Shown: positions 9,876 through 20,469, counted from the first letter of the stretch. The stretch: 64,000 nt of DNA from Polytrichum commune (GCA_950295325.1 OX485809.1:37081081-37145080); one strand, 5' to 3'. The notes: generated by a model not told the origin, from the sequence alone. Translations and numbers: made by a program.

Positions 9876-12178
9876 CTAATCCAAATCTGAATCGAGGTCT
9901 ATTCTAGCTGAAGTAGATCCTCGTCGTGCTCGTGATGATTCCCCCGCTTCCATGCTTCGCGTTGTTCCACGGGTGAGGTATGGACGACTACCAGGAGACA
10001 ATGGAACGGCATTACGTGGTCTAGGCCCACCATTTAGCCATCTCAATACCACATCATCCGCAACTCTATGCAAGAGTGCATCAATTGCAGCCAACTGCAG
10101 CCTGTTCTTGTGGTACCCCACCTCTAACTGCAATTCATATCTCGGATCCCGTTCCGTAGGCATGTCATCTGCATCTTCTTCCAAATCATGCTCCGATACT
10201 GATTCGAGACCTGCTGCATTGTACCAAGGAGGATGAATGCCTCTCTTTAATTGTCTGCTGGTTGAATCCCAATGTCATTCAAGAGTTTGGTACAAAAATC
10301 TTTTCAAGCCATGATCGGGGGGCTTGTTGGGATACAACTCGTCTGCAACATACAAAATTTGACGTGCATTCCGTGTCCAGTCGCCATCTCTGTTCTCGTG
10401 CCATAGCTCAACCTTGGCACAATTGTATAACCAACTCCATTCAACATTCTCTCCATCAAACTCTTGAAGATCGAAGGGAAAGTCCCATGGCTTTAATACC
10501 CAGTCGTTAGGCATGTAATCCCGAAGGCCAAATTGGAGGTACAAACGAGGGTGGAAGGGTGATCTGCAATGAGGACATTGGCGTTTCTTGATCATATTCC
10601 CTATTAGACATTGTGGATGGAATTGGGCCCCACATGATCCAACTTGATAGCATCCCTCTGGGCCAAATGGACATTGGCAAATCGCACATGCGGTTCCGTC
10701 GAAGACCATTGTATGTGGATTTGGCCATAACAACTCACCCCTCATGCGGAATGGATATTCATGCACTTGGGTCACATCCCAATGGTGATCTGGGTCGGTC
10801 ACTTGACGCCAATCGATGCTCCCGCTTGGCAATGTCCACTCATTATCCCTATCCCACCTACTAAGGTATATCTGCTCATCTTCTGGCCATGACGTGAGCA
10901 TCATATTCCGCATTCTCTGATTGCGGTTCCATTCTTTTTGGATGCTCTCAAACTCAGCTTCAAATTGATGAGCCTTGGCCATAGCAAGCAATGTGCTTGT
11001 CCTCATATTTTTGCGCTTCACAATCGCATCCAACAGAAATTTTTTCAACCTTGCATTCTGCTCCTCCAGTCCGCCAATCTTGGCTTTGTGATCAACAACC
11101 ACTTCATTGACCACTTGAAGTTGTTGTTGCATGTCCACCACCTCCTTTTGCAAAGCCTCCATCTTTCCTCGCATTACTTCATTCCTCATACATACCTCCA
11201 GAGCTTGTGACTTTGCAATCTTGGCCTCCTGTAAAGCTGCGTCCCTCTCTGCTTCCAAAGACTGAAGGTTAATTGGTGTACTACTTGAACTGCTAGCTTC
11301 CCCCATCGTAAGTGTTGCAACTCGATTTTCCAACTCGAAAATCATCGTTTTATACTCACGAATTTCCAACGCATGTTGCTTACGCAATTCCTCCATTCTG
11401 CTCTCCGTCGGGTCCACTCCATGTTCACCAAGGTTTACCTCGTCTAGGACCTCGTTAACCACGTCGTTGATCAGGTTGTTGACCTCGACATTTGCCTCCA
11501 TGCCCTCATCCATATGCTCAAACGCCTCCTCGATGGCCATCTGCACGTCATTGGCTGGTCGTTTACGATTACGTGGTTTTTTTGGTTCCCGACCCTTTGG
11601 AATTGGGCCCCAGGCTCGTCCACTAGTCGAGGATTCCTCCTGAACCACTCCGGAACGGGAGTGTATGGAATATCTGGAACTGCGCATTTAGTGAATGCAA
11701 TTCCGATACCCCCAAATTTTTGACCATGCAGGGTAGCCAAACTTGACCAATCCACCCTAATTCGCAACACGTGCTCCGCATACATCATACACGCCACCGA
11801 CTTTGGAATTGCACTCTTGGGCCATCTATCCAAATTGGAGATACTTCTAAGTATCGTTAGGAATCTCCATTTTGCCTCCACGTCATCAAGCTGCATATAA
11901 CTCACACTGATGGCCTTGCAGTGTCGCTCGTGACAAGGTCTTGGCCACAACCGATCAAAGTGAGGGAAACCCATGTACTGCATTGCAGTCTTCACTGACC
12001 ACGGTTGTGGTACATTCTCCCAACCTGCCCTGGCTTTTTGAGTGTTGTCATCATAAACATCCCACTCCAACCCAGCGGCCTTGCGTACATGTGATCTGTG
12101 ACAACCTGATCCCCCACTTGCCATGTTTCCAGATCCTCCACTTGCACTTGCCATGTCTCTAGATCCTCCACTTGCCAT
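9876..12178 (-). pseudogene. Coiled-coil and RING-type zinc-finger protein gene of element 1, interrupted by a frameshift and an in-frame stop
   Basis: Three segments read as one gene. The N-terminal part (12178 to about 11583) begins with MASGGS repeats and contains a Trp-rich conserved-looking domain. A 7-base T tract at 11577-11583 marks the point where coding continues in a neighbouring frame; one base more or less there would join them. The middle part (to 10278) has a Lys/Arg-rich patch, a long coiled coil (about 150 residues), then a RING-like finger at about 10555-10690 (CAICQCPF, H-x2-C, CPHC). A TGA at 10275-10277 ends it, but the same frame stays open for 132 more codons to 9876 with similar composition. 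If repaired it would resemble a RING ubiquitin ligase with a coiled-coil partner region. The first in-frame ATG is at 12178; the frame is open further upstream, so a spliced leader is possible. The breaks could be real decay or assembly error at the homopolymer. Confidence 0.65.
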
Positions 12179-12645
12179 GTCTGGAAATCCTTCACTTGCC
12201 GGATCCACCCAAATTGTAGTTTCTAATTCTAATCTAGAACTCTAATTTTTAAATTACTAATTGCACTTCATAATAGTGCTACAAAACATCCAAGCATACA
12301 CTTCAAAATAGTGTTGCTGTGGAATTAGTTCAAAAATGTCGTTAAAAATTAAACTACAAAAATTCAGCATACCCTTCGAGCACCCCGCTACCAGCGCTCA
12401 CGCAGAGGCCAGTTGACTGGGCGCGTCACAAGGAATATGCCAAAAAGGCAATATGCCACGTCACAAGGGAACGGGTCCACGTGGATCACACCCACAAACA
12501 GGTCAGTAAAAAAAGTATAAAAGGATCCCAAAAAAGGGATCCTTAACTCCTCCGAGCACCCCGCTAAACCCCGCACTCTGTAGTAGAGGAGGGTCGTCCG
12601 GGCGCCCACAAGGAGTGGAGTGGGGTATGTAAGTGGTCCCCTCCA
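12179..12645 (-). other. Probable 5' leader of the RING-type gene
   Basis: This lies between the TATA box at 12646-12653 and the first in-frame ATG. The AT-rich part at 12215-12320 looks intronic and has a possible acceptor (TAGAATTAG) near 12230. The GAGCACCCCGCTA motif occurs twice (about 12378 and 12554). Confidence 0.4.
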
Positions 12646-12653
12646 CTTATATA
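12646..12653 (-). promoter_or_regulatory. TATA box of the RING-type gene
   Basis: TATATAAG on the minus strand, immediately beside the 12657-13225 motif array and upstream of the minus-strand gene. Confidence 0.6.
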
Positions 12654-12656
12654 CCC

Positions 12657-13225
12657 CTCCATCCACTCCCCGTTCCCACCCTGTTCGCACCCGTTCCCTC
12701 CCGTCCGCGCCCGTTCCCCTCCCAGTCCGCACCCGTTCCCGCCCCCGTCCGCACTCGTTCCCCTACGTCCGCCCCCCGCGTTCCCCCCAGTCCGCACCCG
12801 TTCCCTCCCGTCCGCGCCCGTTCCCCCCCAGTCCGCCCCCGTTCCCAAACGTCCGCATCCGTTCCCAAACGTCCCCTACGTCCGCCCCCCGCGTTCCCCC
12901 CAGTCCGCACCCGTTCCCTCCCGTCCGCGCCCGTTCCCCCCAGTCCGCACCCGTTCCCGCCCCCGTCCGCACCCGTTCCCAAACGTCCGCCCCCTCGTTC
13001 CCTACGTCCGCCTCCTCGTTCCCTACGTCCCCCCCCTCGTTCCCTACGTCCGCTCCCCTCAGTCCGCTCCCGCGTTCCCCCCGTCCGCTCCAACCCGCCC
13101 CCCCCCCTTCCGCCCCCCCCCCGTCCGCTCCATGTTCCCTTACGTCCGCTCCAACGTTCCTATAAGTCCGCCCCATGTTCCCCTACGTCCGCTTTAGAGT
13201 TCCCCTGCGTCCGCTCCCGAGTTCC
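12657..13225. promoter_or_regulatory. CGTCCGC / GTTCCC array upstream of the RING-type gene TATA box (element 1)
   Basis: About 570 bp of repeated CGTTCCC and CGTCCGC units on the plus strand. It starts within a few bases of the minus-strand TATA box, so it lies directly upstream of the RING-type gene. The composition is the same as the arrays at 5245-5728 and 19330-20190. The open frames through it (Pro/Arg/Ser-rich) are products of the repeat. Confidence 0.65.
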
Positions 13226-13680
13226 TTTGAATCTGCACTTTTTAATTTTTTTTGGAAGTTTGGACATAGTCTCGGTTTTTTGGCTCTCAAAAATTCATAT
13301 GAAGTCCAAAAAATGATTTCTTGGTATCCATGGATAGGTAATGAAGTCCTCTACATGAATATGCAATAATATTTCTACTGCGCATTCCTGCGTCCCTCCA
13401 TCCGCACCCCATCTAATTTAGGCCCTTTGCAAATAATATATGTGACACTAAATATCATTACCGGTGTACTTATCCACACAGAACTAATGAAGGATCCCTC
13501 AAGCAACAAAGTAACCAATGTAGTATGATGACCAACAAATTATCACCCCTATGGAGACAACGATGTACAAGTAATGACTTTATTATTGCGACGACGGTAC
13601 AAATGCCCTTTATAAATCACATACATGAACAAACCATGCACGATTTAATATTCCACTTCATTCTGTCAACTTGACTTCCG
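13226..13680. other. Non-coding gap in element 1
   Basis: This is unremarkable sequence between the array and the 3' end of the small acidic gene. No repeat or coding frame was recognised. Confidence 0.4.
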
Positions 13681-14241
13681 TCATGGCAACCTCGTAGATG
13701 CTTGTGGTTTCCGTCGAGGGTCCATTTTTTTAAGAGGATTCGGTCGAAGTAAATCAACATAGCTAATCGTTCGGTCTTTCATCCGTTCCTTCAATGGTAG
13801 CCGATGAGGCGATAATCCTCTCCTCTTCTTACGAAAAGACAAAGTCCTTGAAGATTCTTCCGCTACCTTGACATCTTCAATGTCGATTGAAGTCTCCTCC
13901 ACATCCACATCCCCGGGCTTCTCCAAAATATCCGCACACAAATCAATCAGATCATTTAGATCTCCACCCACGCATTGTGTGTTGTCATTCTCCACCGCAT
14001 CGATCTCAAAGTTGTCCGCATATCGTCGTTGGTCCTCCTCCGCCCTCATCCTCCAAGCTTGTATAGATTGTGAGAAGGGAGTCATGACATACTCATCATG
14101 AAATCGATCCCTAGCACATCTCTCATCTTTCTCACGCTCGGTTGATGGATTGAATGGAATATCGGGTTCACCTAAATTTTCTATCTCCTCATCACATCCT
14201 AGACCCTCAAACATGTCTCTCTTCTCTCCCATCCTATCCAT
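13681..14241 (-). CDS. Small acidic protein of unknown function, element 1 cargo
   Basis: This is a 186-aa open frame starting at an ATG (MDRMGEKRDMFEGLG). The first 130 residues are acidic (many Asp/Glu, with LNDLIDLCADILEKPGDVDV) and the last 55 are basic (FRKKRRGLSPHRLPLKERMK). A TATATAAG box lies about 40 bp upstream on the same strand, and an 80-84-bp tandem repeat lies beyond it. I do not recognise a family. The charge layout could suit a nuclear DNA-associated protein, but that is a guess. Unlike the other element-1 genes it has no CGTCCGC array at its promoter. The intact frame, upstream TATA box and minus-strand placement with the other cargo genes are the reasons to call it a gene. 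Confidence 0.6.
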   Translation of the reverse strand: MDRMGEKRDMFEGLGCDEEIENLGEPDIPFNPSTEREKDERCARDRFHDEYVMTPFSQSIQAWRMRAEEDQRRYADNFEIDAVENDNTQCVGGDLNDLIDLCADILEKPGDVDVEETSIDIEDVKVAEESSRTLSFRKKRRGLSPHRLPLKERMKDRTISYVDLLRPNPLKKMDPRRKPQASTRLP

Positions 14242-14282
14242 GATACTCTACCCTCGTTATATGTATGAGTCTAAATGCTCTA

Positions 14283-14290
14283 CTTATATA
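14283..14290 (-). promoter_or_regulatory. TATA box of the small acidic gene
   Basis: TATATAAG on the minus strand, 42 bp from the start codon at 14241. Confidence 0.5.
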
Positions 14291-14489
14291 TTGAGCTCAA
14301 AGGACTTTATGAAATATACAATATTTGATGTAATCCAAGATGTAGAGGATCCAATTCTCGTTGGTAGGATAAAGACAACACAATAGGAATAAAAAGAAAG
14401 TTGGTGAAGTCAAAAAGTTAGTTGCACTTTTTGAAAAAATCCCCCGACACCCGCATTGGAAACCTCTTTGAAGCTTCTATATTTGATGG

Positions 14490-14795
14490 GTTGTCCTTTC
14501 ATTCAACAATTCACATATTTGAGCTTCAACCTTAGTGGTTCGTATAGTTTCACAATCCACACGCATTCGAATGTCATATTAATTCAACAAAGTACATATT
14601 TGTGCTTCAACCTTTGTGGTCCATATGGTTTCACAACGCATATTAGGCATCCGAATGCCATCTTCATTCAACAATTCACATATTTGAGCTTCAACCTTAG
14701 TGGTTCGTATGGTTTCACAACCCACACGCATCCCCTTGCCCTTTCATTCGACAATTCACATATTTGTGCTTCAACCTTTGTGGTTCATAAACCCT
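14490..14795. repeat. Tandem repeat, four units of 80-84 bp
   Basis: Units share CAACAATTCACATATTTG, then GCTTCAACCTT, then GTGGTTC(G/A)TATGGTTTCACA. The ACATATTT landmark falls at 14513, 14594, 14678 and 14758. The array ends in AAACCCTAAACCCC telomere-like sequence. It lies upstream of the small acidic gene. Confidence 0.8.
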
Positions 14796-14799
14796 AAAC

Positions 14800-17154
14800 C
14801 CCTAAACCCTACGTCATTCCAAATTGCTACCACATATGTGCCGTTGTTTTGTTCTCTCACTCATGTAGAAGTGTTTCCATACATGGTTTGAGGGTTTAGG
14901 TTCCCAGCTTTCCAACGAACCCACCCGCTTTTTTTTACGATGCCTACAACGAAAGTTAAACGTTCGCAAATCGCGAGGACTACTTCAAGTTGGCACAATC
15001 TCTACTTAGACATATAACTTATGGTATACATTGGGGTTTTTAGAAGGGGTCATGAACGCACGTGATTCTCAAACATAATGTAGAGTGCATCCCCCGAGTT
15101 CCTATAGGCTTCATAAAGATATCTTACCAACACCTTACACAAATTAGAACATTCTAGAAAAGCAAATTAATATGGTCCACATTGATATTAAACTAGGGAT
15201 TTGGTGTGGGCTTAAATTTAATGTGGCCCACATTAGTGATCATTTGGGGGGGGGTGCACTATACTAAATCCGTATGAGTATATGTGAGTGCACAAAAGAG
15301 GTATTGATTTGAACTTTGTTGTATTATGTATTATTCTTCACAAAATTATAAGTTGTAGTTATGTAAATATATAGAATAATTTAAAAAAATATACAACATC
15401 TCTACTAACTTGTATGGTAGTGTCATTAGATTTTATAGAATAAGGTTTATTTTATTTTAGTATTGGCTTAAACTGGTACATAAAAAGAACCAACCACAAG
15501 TGAACATACGATCTTACATATCATTTGATGGTAGACTTCAAAACAATAATTGCATTAGCTTTTATGACATGTATTACAAATCAGAGTATGGGAGGATTGA
15601 ATGGAAACAGATGCTTAGGGACTTGGAAAAAGCCCCGGACGTGGCCTACCATGACATTCTTAACAAATTTGATTTGATTTGGGGGGTCAAAGGTCTTATT
15701 GTGACCCGTAGCAACTTAGTCCCTACTTGGAAGGATAGGCCTCAAATGAGCATTATTTCTAGATTTCAACTTAGGCTGCGCTGTTTCGGCTGGGTTGGTT
15801 GTATTTTCAATTTGAATTTTCAATTTGTGCCAAAAAAAGAATAAGACATGTATTGCAAATATAAGGGCCGGTTCACAATATGGCCAAACTTTAAGAGGTT
15901 CAACATTTGGACCAATGAAAATGCTGAAATGCCCAAAGTCCGTCCTCTCGGCCTTCACACTAGAGGCCGAAGTTCAAAGGACGTGGCCTCCAAAAGAGCC
16001 TAGGTGGCAACACTTTTAGGAAGTTATGGCGCCAAGAGTTTGGCCTCTCGAGCAAAGATTGGGTATAGCAAAATGCTCAACCCAAACTTCCGTCGAGAGG
16101 CCGAACTTTTTTTTCATTAAAATAATCAATCATTGACAAGATCTTGGCCGTTAGATTGGAGGGGTTATTTTGAGCAAGGAATAAAGTGGCATGCTCCTTT
16201 GAGTTTGGACTTTGGGATTGGCCTTTGGAGGCTTCACACTTTGGCCATCCAAGCCGAGAGGCCGTGGGAGTTCATGGCCAAAGGTTTGGACTTTGCGCTT
16301 GGCCTTTGGAGGCTTCACACTATGCCCAACTAAGGCTACCCTTACTATATTTTCTTGGCTATTTTCAGTTCATTTCTTTGGACTATCAACAAAGTTGGGC
16401 CACTTAATCGCACGGCCTCTTCACTTGGACGGCCAAGAATATGTCCAAACTTCCAAAAAAAAATGATTGTGAATTATATAAATATAAATATAAGCAATTG
16501 TGAAGATTCCTTGTGAGAGAATACCATTCATAAAATTGCACACCCAATCAAAACTTTATTCAATATCAAGTTTACAAATCACGAGTGAATATGAATCAAT
16601 GTAACTGGATGTGTAGTTTTTATCATCCATATTATGGTTGTATTTCATCCGTTAACGTTTATAGAGTCAGATTTACAAAGAAGGGAGTACCATTTTGTTA
16701 ACTGTTAACACGTTTAACATTTATAGTGTGCAATATGTGGGGAGTAGAAGAAAGATAACATTTAGAGATGTTTTGGATCACGTGTACAACCGATATAACT
16801 ATAGTTTACTATATTTTGTGGCATACCAAAATTAGAATAAATATAGGTAACTGCATTTTTTCAAGACATATCACAAACAACTATAGTTAACTTGAACTTA
16901 GCACATGGATGTGATAACAACGATGTGAAAGAAGGATGTGGCCTCACGAGAGGCGAGAACCTTGGTTAGCCTCCCATAGATTTCTTCTCGATTATGGAGC
17001 AAAGGCCTCATGGAGTAGTATGAACATTGCACTAAGATCCATAAACCTCATACAATATACAAGTTTTGTATGAAAAAATGATGGCTTTATTTACATCTCC
17101 AACGGTTACAAAATTGGTATGATTCAAAATTGTTGCAAAAAAAACAAAAAAAAT
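14800..17154. other. Non-coding interior of element 1
   Basis: No gene is recognised. A frame at 15500-15844 is open for 114 codons but has no recognisable domain and ends in low complexity. Between 15940 and 16430 the motif GAGGCC/GGCCTC recurs many times, and a segment containing TTGGCCTTTGGAGGCTTCAC is duplicated about 75 bp apart (about 16217 and 16291). GGCCTC motifs recur at 16940-17010. Confidence 0.4.
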
Positions 17155-19057
17155 CTATTTTGCAGTGTCACGGAAGCACATTGTCGGGTTAACCATGTTG
17201 TATGGAGGGGACTTCAAAATGTTCACTACGTGTGTGATGGTTGACCTTTCCGCTGGATTGGTCTTCGTCAATGAATCCAATGCTAACGCAAACCACATAT
17301 TCAAGCCATTTGGATCACTGTTTAGCTGAAACAAGGGGGAAGTCGCATCCCTGGCATAAATCTTCTTTGCCAAAGCACCCACTGAGAAGGACTCCGATAG
17401 AAACGTGTGCCTATGTTTCCGAGCCATCCTCACCGGAGAGGTGGATGTTCCACGCTGCCCTCGTACATGGAATAATTCTGGACCAGCACAGTTGTATTTT
17501 GCTTTGTGCTTGTTCATCTCATCCACTGAATCTTTTCCATAGTTGGAGGGTGCGTCTTCACCTCCCCAGGATGCCATGCCCCAATCACACACACCAATGT
17601 AAACCGTGTTCTCACGGTCTTGTGGGAAATGCAACATGACATTGTTGGAATTAAGGTCATTGTGCAACACGTCATGCTTGTGCACTACATCCACAATGCA
17701 CATTAGAGCCCATGCCAAATAAGCTCGATGCCTTCGATATACAACCAACCGTTTCCGTGCTTCAAAGTCTGCCCCAGGCATGTGAAGGATTGTGCGCTCG
17801 TGGGTTTCCGGAACGCTGAAGTCATAGATCCTCATGTTTTTCAAGGAGCCTCCATTCCACCACATCGAATAGGATTCGTATGTTTTCATATTGAGGTATT
17901 GTAGCTTGATTACCCCAGGATGATCTACTGGACACGCCAATGCTTCGACTGAACGTTCCTTTCGATTCTCCAAACTATTCGTGGCCTTCATGGTCTTCCC
18001 AGCCCACTCTATCCAGCTAGGGATGAATGATGCTCCATGAATTGCGACTCTCCGCACCACTCCGAAGGTCCCTTGGAAGATTTCCTTATCCAAGGCTTTG
18101 ATCTCCGCATTCCTAGGCAACCATATGACACCCTGCCGGCCCTGAGTGGCAATGTTGTCTGCCATCTGCCTGTCAATAAAAATGGGAAGGTTGCGGGCGG
18201 ATGTTCCTTTTGCTGCTATTACGCCTCTTTTCCAATTCTCTAGCTTCATGTACAGCTCGGACTTCCTGCCACTACTACTTCCCTCGCTAGGATGCACAGC
18301 ATCATATGCCATTGTTGGATTGTAGATTGCTTCCACGGCTTGTTGTTCAATCCAGGTGCCCCAATCGCTCATGCCCCTAGCATCTTCAAACTCCGCTCCA
18401 GCCGTGGCTTCCGTGAGAATAAGAATCAAATCGTTCCTCACCAAATCCAACCCCTTTGTACCATCATTGAGGTATTTTTTTTCCAAATAAACCATGCTGT
18501 TATTTCTAAACCACTCCAACAGCACGACCCTACAATGGTTTCGAGCCTCATCGATCCGCGGGTCGCGTTTGCCTCTATTTTTCCTTTTCCTCGATTGCGA
18601 ACCTGAAACCCCGGACCCCTCCTCCGTCCCTTCCGAAATTGCTGGGCGTTTTTGTCCCCGTCTTTCACCATGCTCCGAACCCTGAGGTACATCACGTGCT
18701 CTCCGGTCTTGATGTCCGCCGTGTCGGAGATCGTGGTGGCACGGACTCTCCATGAGTGGCTGCATTTATATCGGTGGAACTGCCTGAGCTTGGTCCCCTT
18801 CCTGTTCTCCCTCTATGTCCACTGTTTCCCCGACTCCCACGGCTTCCACGTGTTTGGTTGCCTCCTGAATGGCCAACTGCAAAGAACTCTTCGTCAAACC
18901 GAAAAGGATCTGGACGTGGGGGACGTGCTGCAGTGCTTCCACTTCCGGCCTCGTTTCCCGTACCCTCTCCAGTATGCGCAAGTGGAGTGCTTTGGAGCCA
19001 AGCACGGTGCAGCCTCGTATCCTCGTCTTGGTAAGGAGCAATGTCCTCCCCCTCCAT
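17155..19057 (-). CDS. Protein-kinase-fold protein, element 1 cargo (one apparent frame change near 18700)
   Basis: The main frame runs from about 18700 to the stop at 17155 and contains a protein kinase domain. A glycine-loop-like QGTFGVV lies near 18065. A beta-3 lysine is in WAGKTMK. The catalytic loop HNDLNSNNVML is near 17650, with HxD and the downstream Asn kept and Arg replaced by Asn. CDWGMA stands in the DFG position near 17580, and a C-lobe TNPAERSTI ends the domain. The catalytic Lys, both Asp and the Asn remain, so activity is possible. Upstream, the ATG at 19057 opens a frame (MEGEDIAPYQDEDTRLHRAW) rich in Gly/Arg/Ser that ends at 18692 and overlaps the kinase frame. Joining them needs a 1-base shift or an unseen small intron near 18700. 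The start is supported by a TATATAAAG box 205 bp upstream. It sits inside the transposon, so it is probably captured or long-held cargo. The substrate is unknown. Confidence 0.75.
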
Positions 19058-19261
19058 CGTGAAAAAAACCGCGTGAGTGAATGAATGTAGAAATGAGTGC
19101 GTGAATCTGGAAAAAAAATTGCGAGGGTTCCCCCACAATTTGCCCTGCCCTCCCAAACCCCCTGAGACCCGCGCGGTGCCGCTGTCCTTGGGACGGCAAC
19201 AAGGTCTCGGGTCCCTTTGTGGTGGGAGGAGAGGAAAGTGAGGGGAACTAAAACCCCACGG

Positions 19262-19270
19262 CTTTATATA
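19262..19270 (-). promoter_or_regulatory. TATA box of the kinase gene
   Basis: TATATAAAG on the minus strand, 205 bp upstream of the ATG at 19057 and 60 bp downstream of the motif array. Confidence 0.65.
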
Positions 19271-19329
19271 GGCAAAGGGGAGCACAATCATTATGGGATC
19301 CCGGTCGGATTTGACATGGGGCACGAAAA

Positions 19330-19858
19330 GGACGTATGGGGAACGTGGGAACGCGGGGGCGGACGGAGGGAATGAGGGGGCGGACGTAGGGGAACACGGG
19401 CGGACGGAAGGGAACGGAGCGCGGACGGGAGGGAACGTACGGGAACATGGGGCGGACGGGAGGGGAACGTGGGGCGGACTGGAGGGGAACGCGGGCGGAC
19501 GGGAGTGGAACGTAGTGCGGACAGGAGGGAACATGGGGCGGACGGGAGGGAACATGGGGCGGACGGGAGGGAACGTGGGCGGACGGGAGGGGAACGTGGG
19601 CGGACGGGAGGGGAACGTAGCGCGGACGGGAGGGAACATGGGGCGGACGGGAGGGAACGTGGGGCGGACGGGAGGGAACGTGGGGCGGACGGGAGGGAAC
19701 GTGGGCGGACGGGAAGGGAACGGGTGCGGACTGGGGGGGAACGGGCGCGGACGGGAGGGAACGCGGTAGGGAACGGGTGCGGACGTTAGGAAACGTGTGG
19801 GAACGTGAACGCACGGCGGGGGAACGTGGGGCGGACGTAAGGGAACTTGGGGCGGACG
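19330..19858. promoter_or_regulatory. GCGGACG / GGGAACG array upstream of the kinase gene (element 1)
   Basis: Here the purine-rich form (GGGCGGACGGGAGGGAACG units of about 17-19 bp, some nearly identical in tandem around 19525-19720) is on the plus strand. It lies upstream of the minus-strand kinase TATA box. Confidence 0.65.
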
Positions 19859-20190
19859 GAGCCCTCCGCGTTCCCCCCGTCCGCCCCCGCGTTCCCCCGT
19901 CCGCTCCAGCGTTCTCCCCCCCGTTCCCAACCCCCTTCCGCCCCACCCCTGTCCGCTCCACCCCCCTCCCCCGTCCGCCCCACCCCCGTCCACTCCACCC
20001 CCCTCCCCCGTCCGCACCACCCCCCTCCCCTGTCCGCACCACCCCCCTCCCCCGTCCGCTCCACCCCCCGTCCGTCCGCACCACCCCCCTCCCCCGTCCG
20101 CACCACCCCCCTCCGCCGTCTGCACCACCCCCCTCCGCCGTCCGCACCACCCCCCTCTCCCGTCCGCCCCACCGTCCGCCCCACACCTTC
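19859..20190. repeat. CGTCCGC-CACCCCC array, opposite strand polarity
   Basis: At about 19858 the array flips: the plus strand becomes C-rich (CCGTCCGCACCACCCCCCTCC units) up to about 20190. The two halves are imperfect inverted copies meeting at GCGGACGGAGCCCTCCGCG. The flip lies 270-600 bp inside the right terminus of element 1. Confidence 0.75.
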
Positions 20191-20375
20191 CTTAGTCATA
20201 TTTTTCTACTTTGATTTTAACAGAACCCTAAACACAATGGCAAAATGGTTTACTTGGCAAGGGAAATATGCACATCCACGTCGGCGTTTTCTGCCACATA
20301 GGACGCCACCTTGGCAAGAAGGTAAGTATTTTACCCACCCTAGTCCATTCCCCCTATGTTGACCCTACGTGGACC

Positions 20376-20461
20376 CTATTGTGTCGTGACGGAGGGGTCC
20401 GTCACGACACGACCTGACATGACGGCACGACACCGTCATGACGTCGCGATAGACAACCCTG
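20376..20461 (-). repeat. Right terminal inverted repeat and subterminal repeats of element 1
   Basis: It ends with the inverted 13-bp TIR (ATAGACAACCCTG) and carries several CGTCACGACA-like motifs, including a perfect inverted pair around 20382-20410. Bases 20376-20396 also repeat, in direct orientation, the segment just inside the left terminus (from 2054). Confidence 0.8.
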
Positions 20462-20469
20462 AGAAGCGA
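20462..20469. repeat. Right 8-bp target site duplication of element 1
   Basis: AGAAGCGA follows the right terminus and is identical to 2038-2045. Confidence 0.93.

Larger units (their letters stand above)
2046..20461 (+). mobile_element. Element 1: 18.4-kb hAT-superfamily DNA transposon with cargo genes
   Basis: The left end starts CAGGGTTGTCTAT and the right end is its exact inverted copy for 13 bases. Both termini continue into CGTCACGACA-type subterminal repeats. The 8 bases outside each end are identical (AGAAGCGA at 2038-2045 and 20462-20469), the 8-bp target duplication that defines hAT insertion. The element holds a hAT transposase with its DDE residues (5979-9176), a broken coiled-coil/RING gene, a small acidic gene and a protein kinase gene. 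Known autonomous plant hAT elements are usually only a few kilobases, so this is several times the normal size. The intact duplication suggests a fairly recent insertion, while damage in at least one cargo gene suggests this copy may not be fully functional. Confidence 0.93.

Noticed and set aside
15500-15844. 114-codon plus-strand frame in element 1
   Set aside because: Part of it reads like protein (EWKQMLRDLEKAPDVAYHDIL), but it ends in low complexity, has no family match I know and no promoter or splice support.
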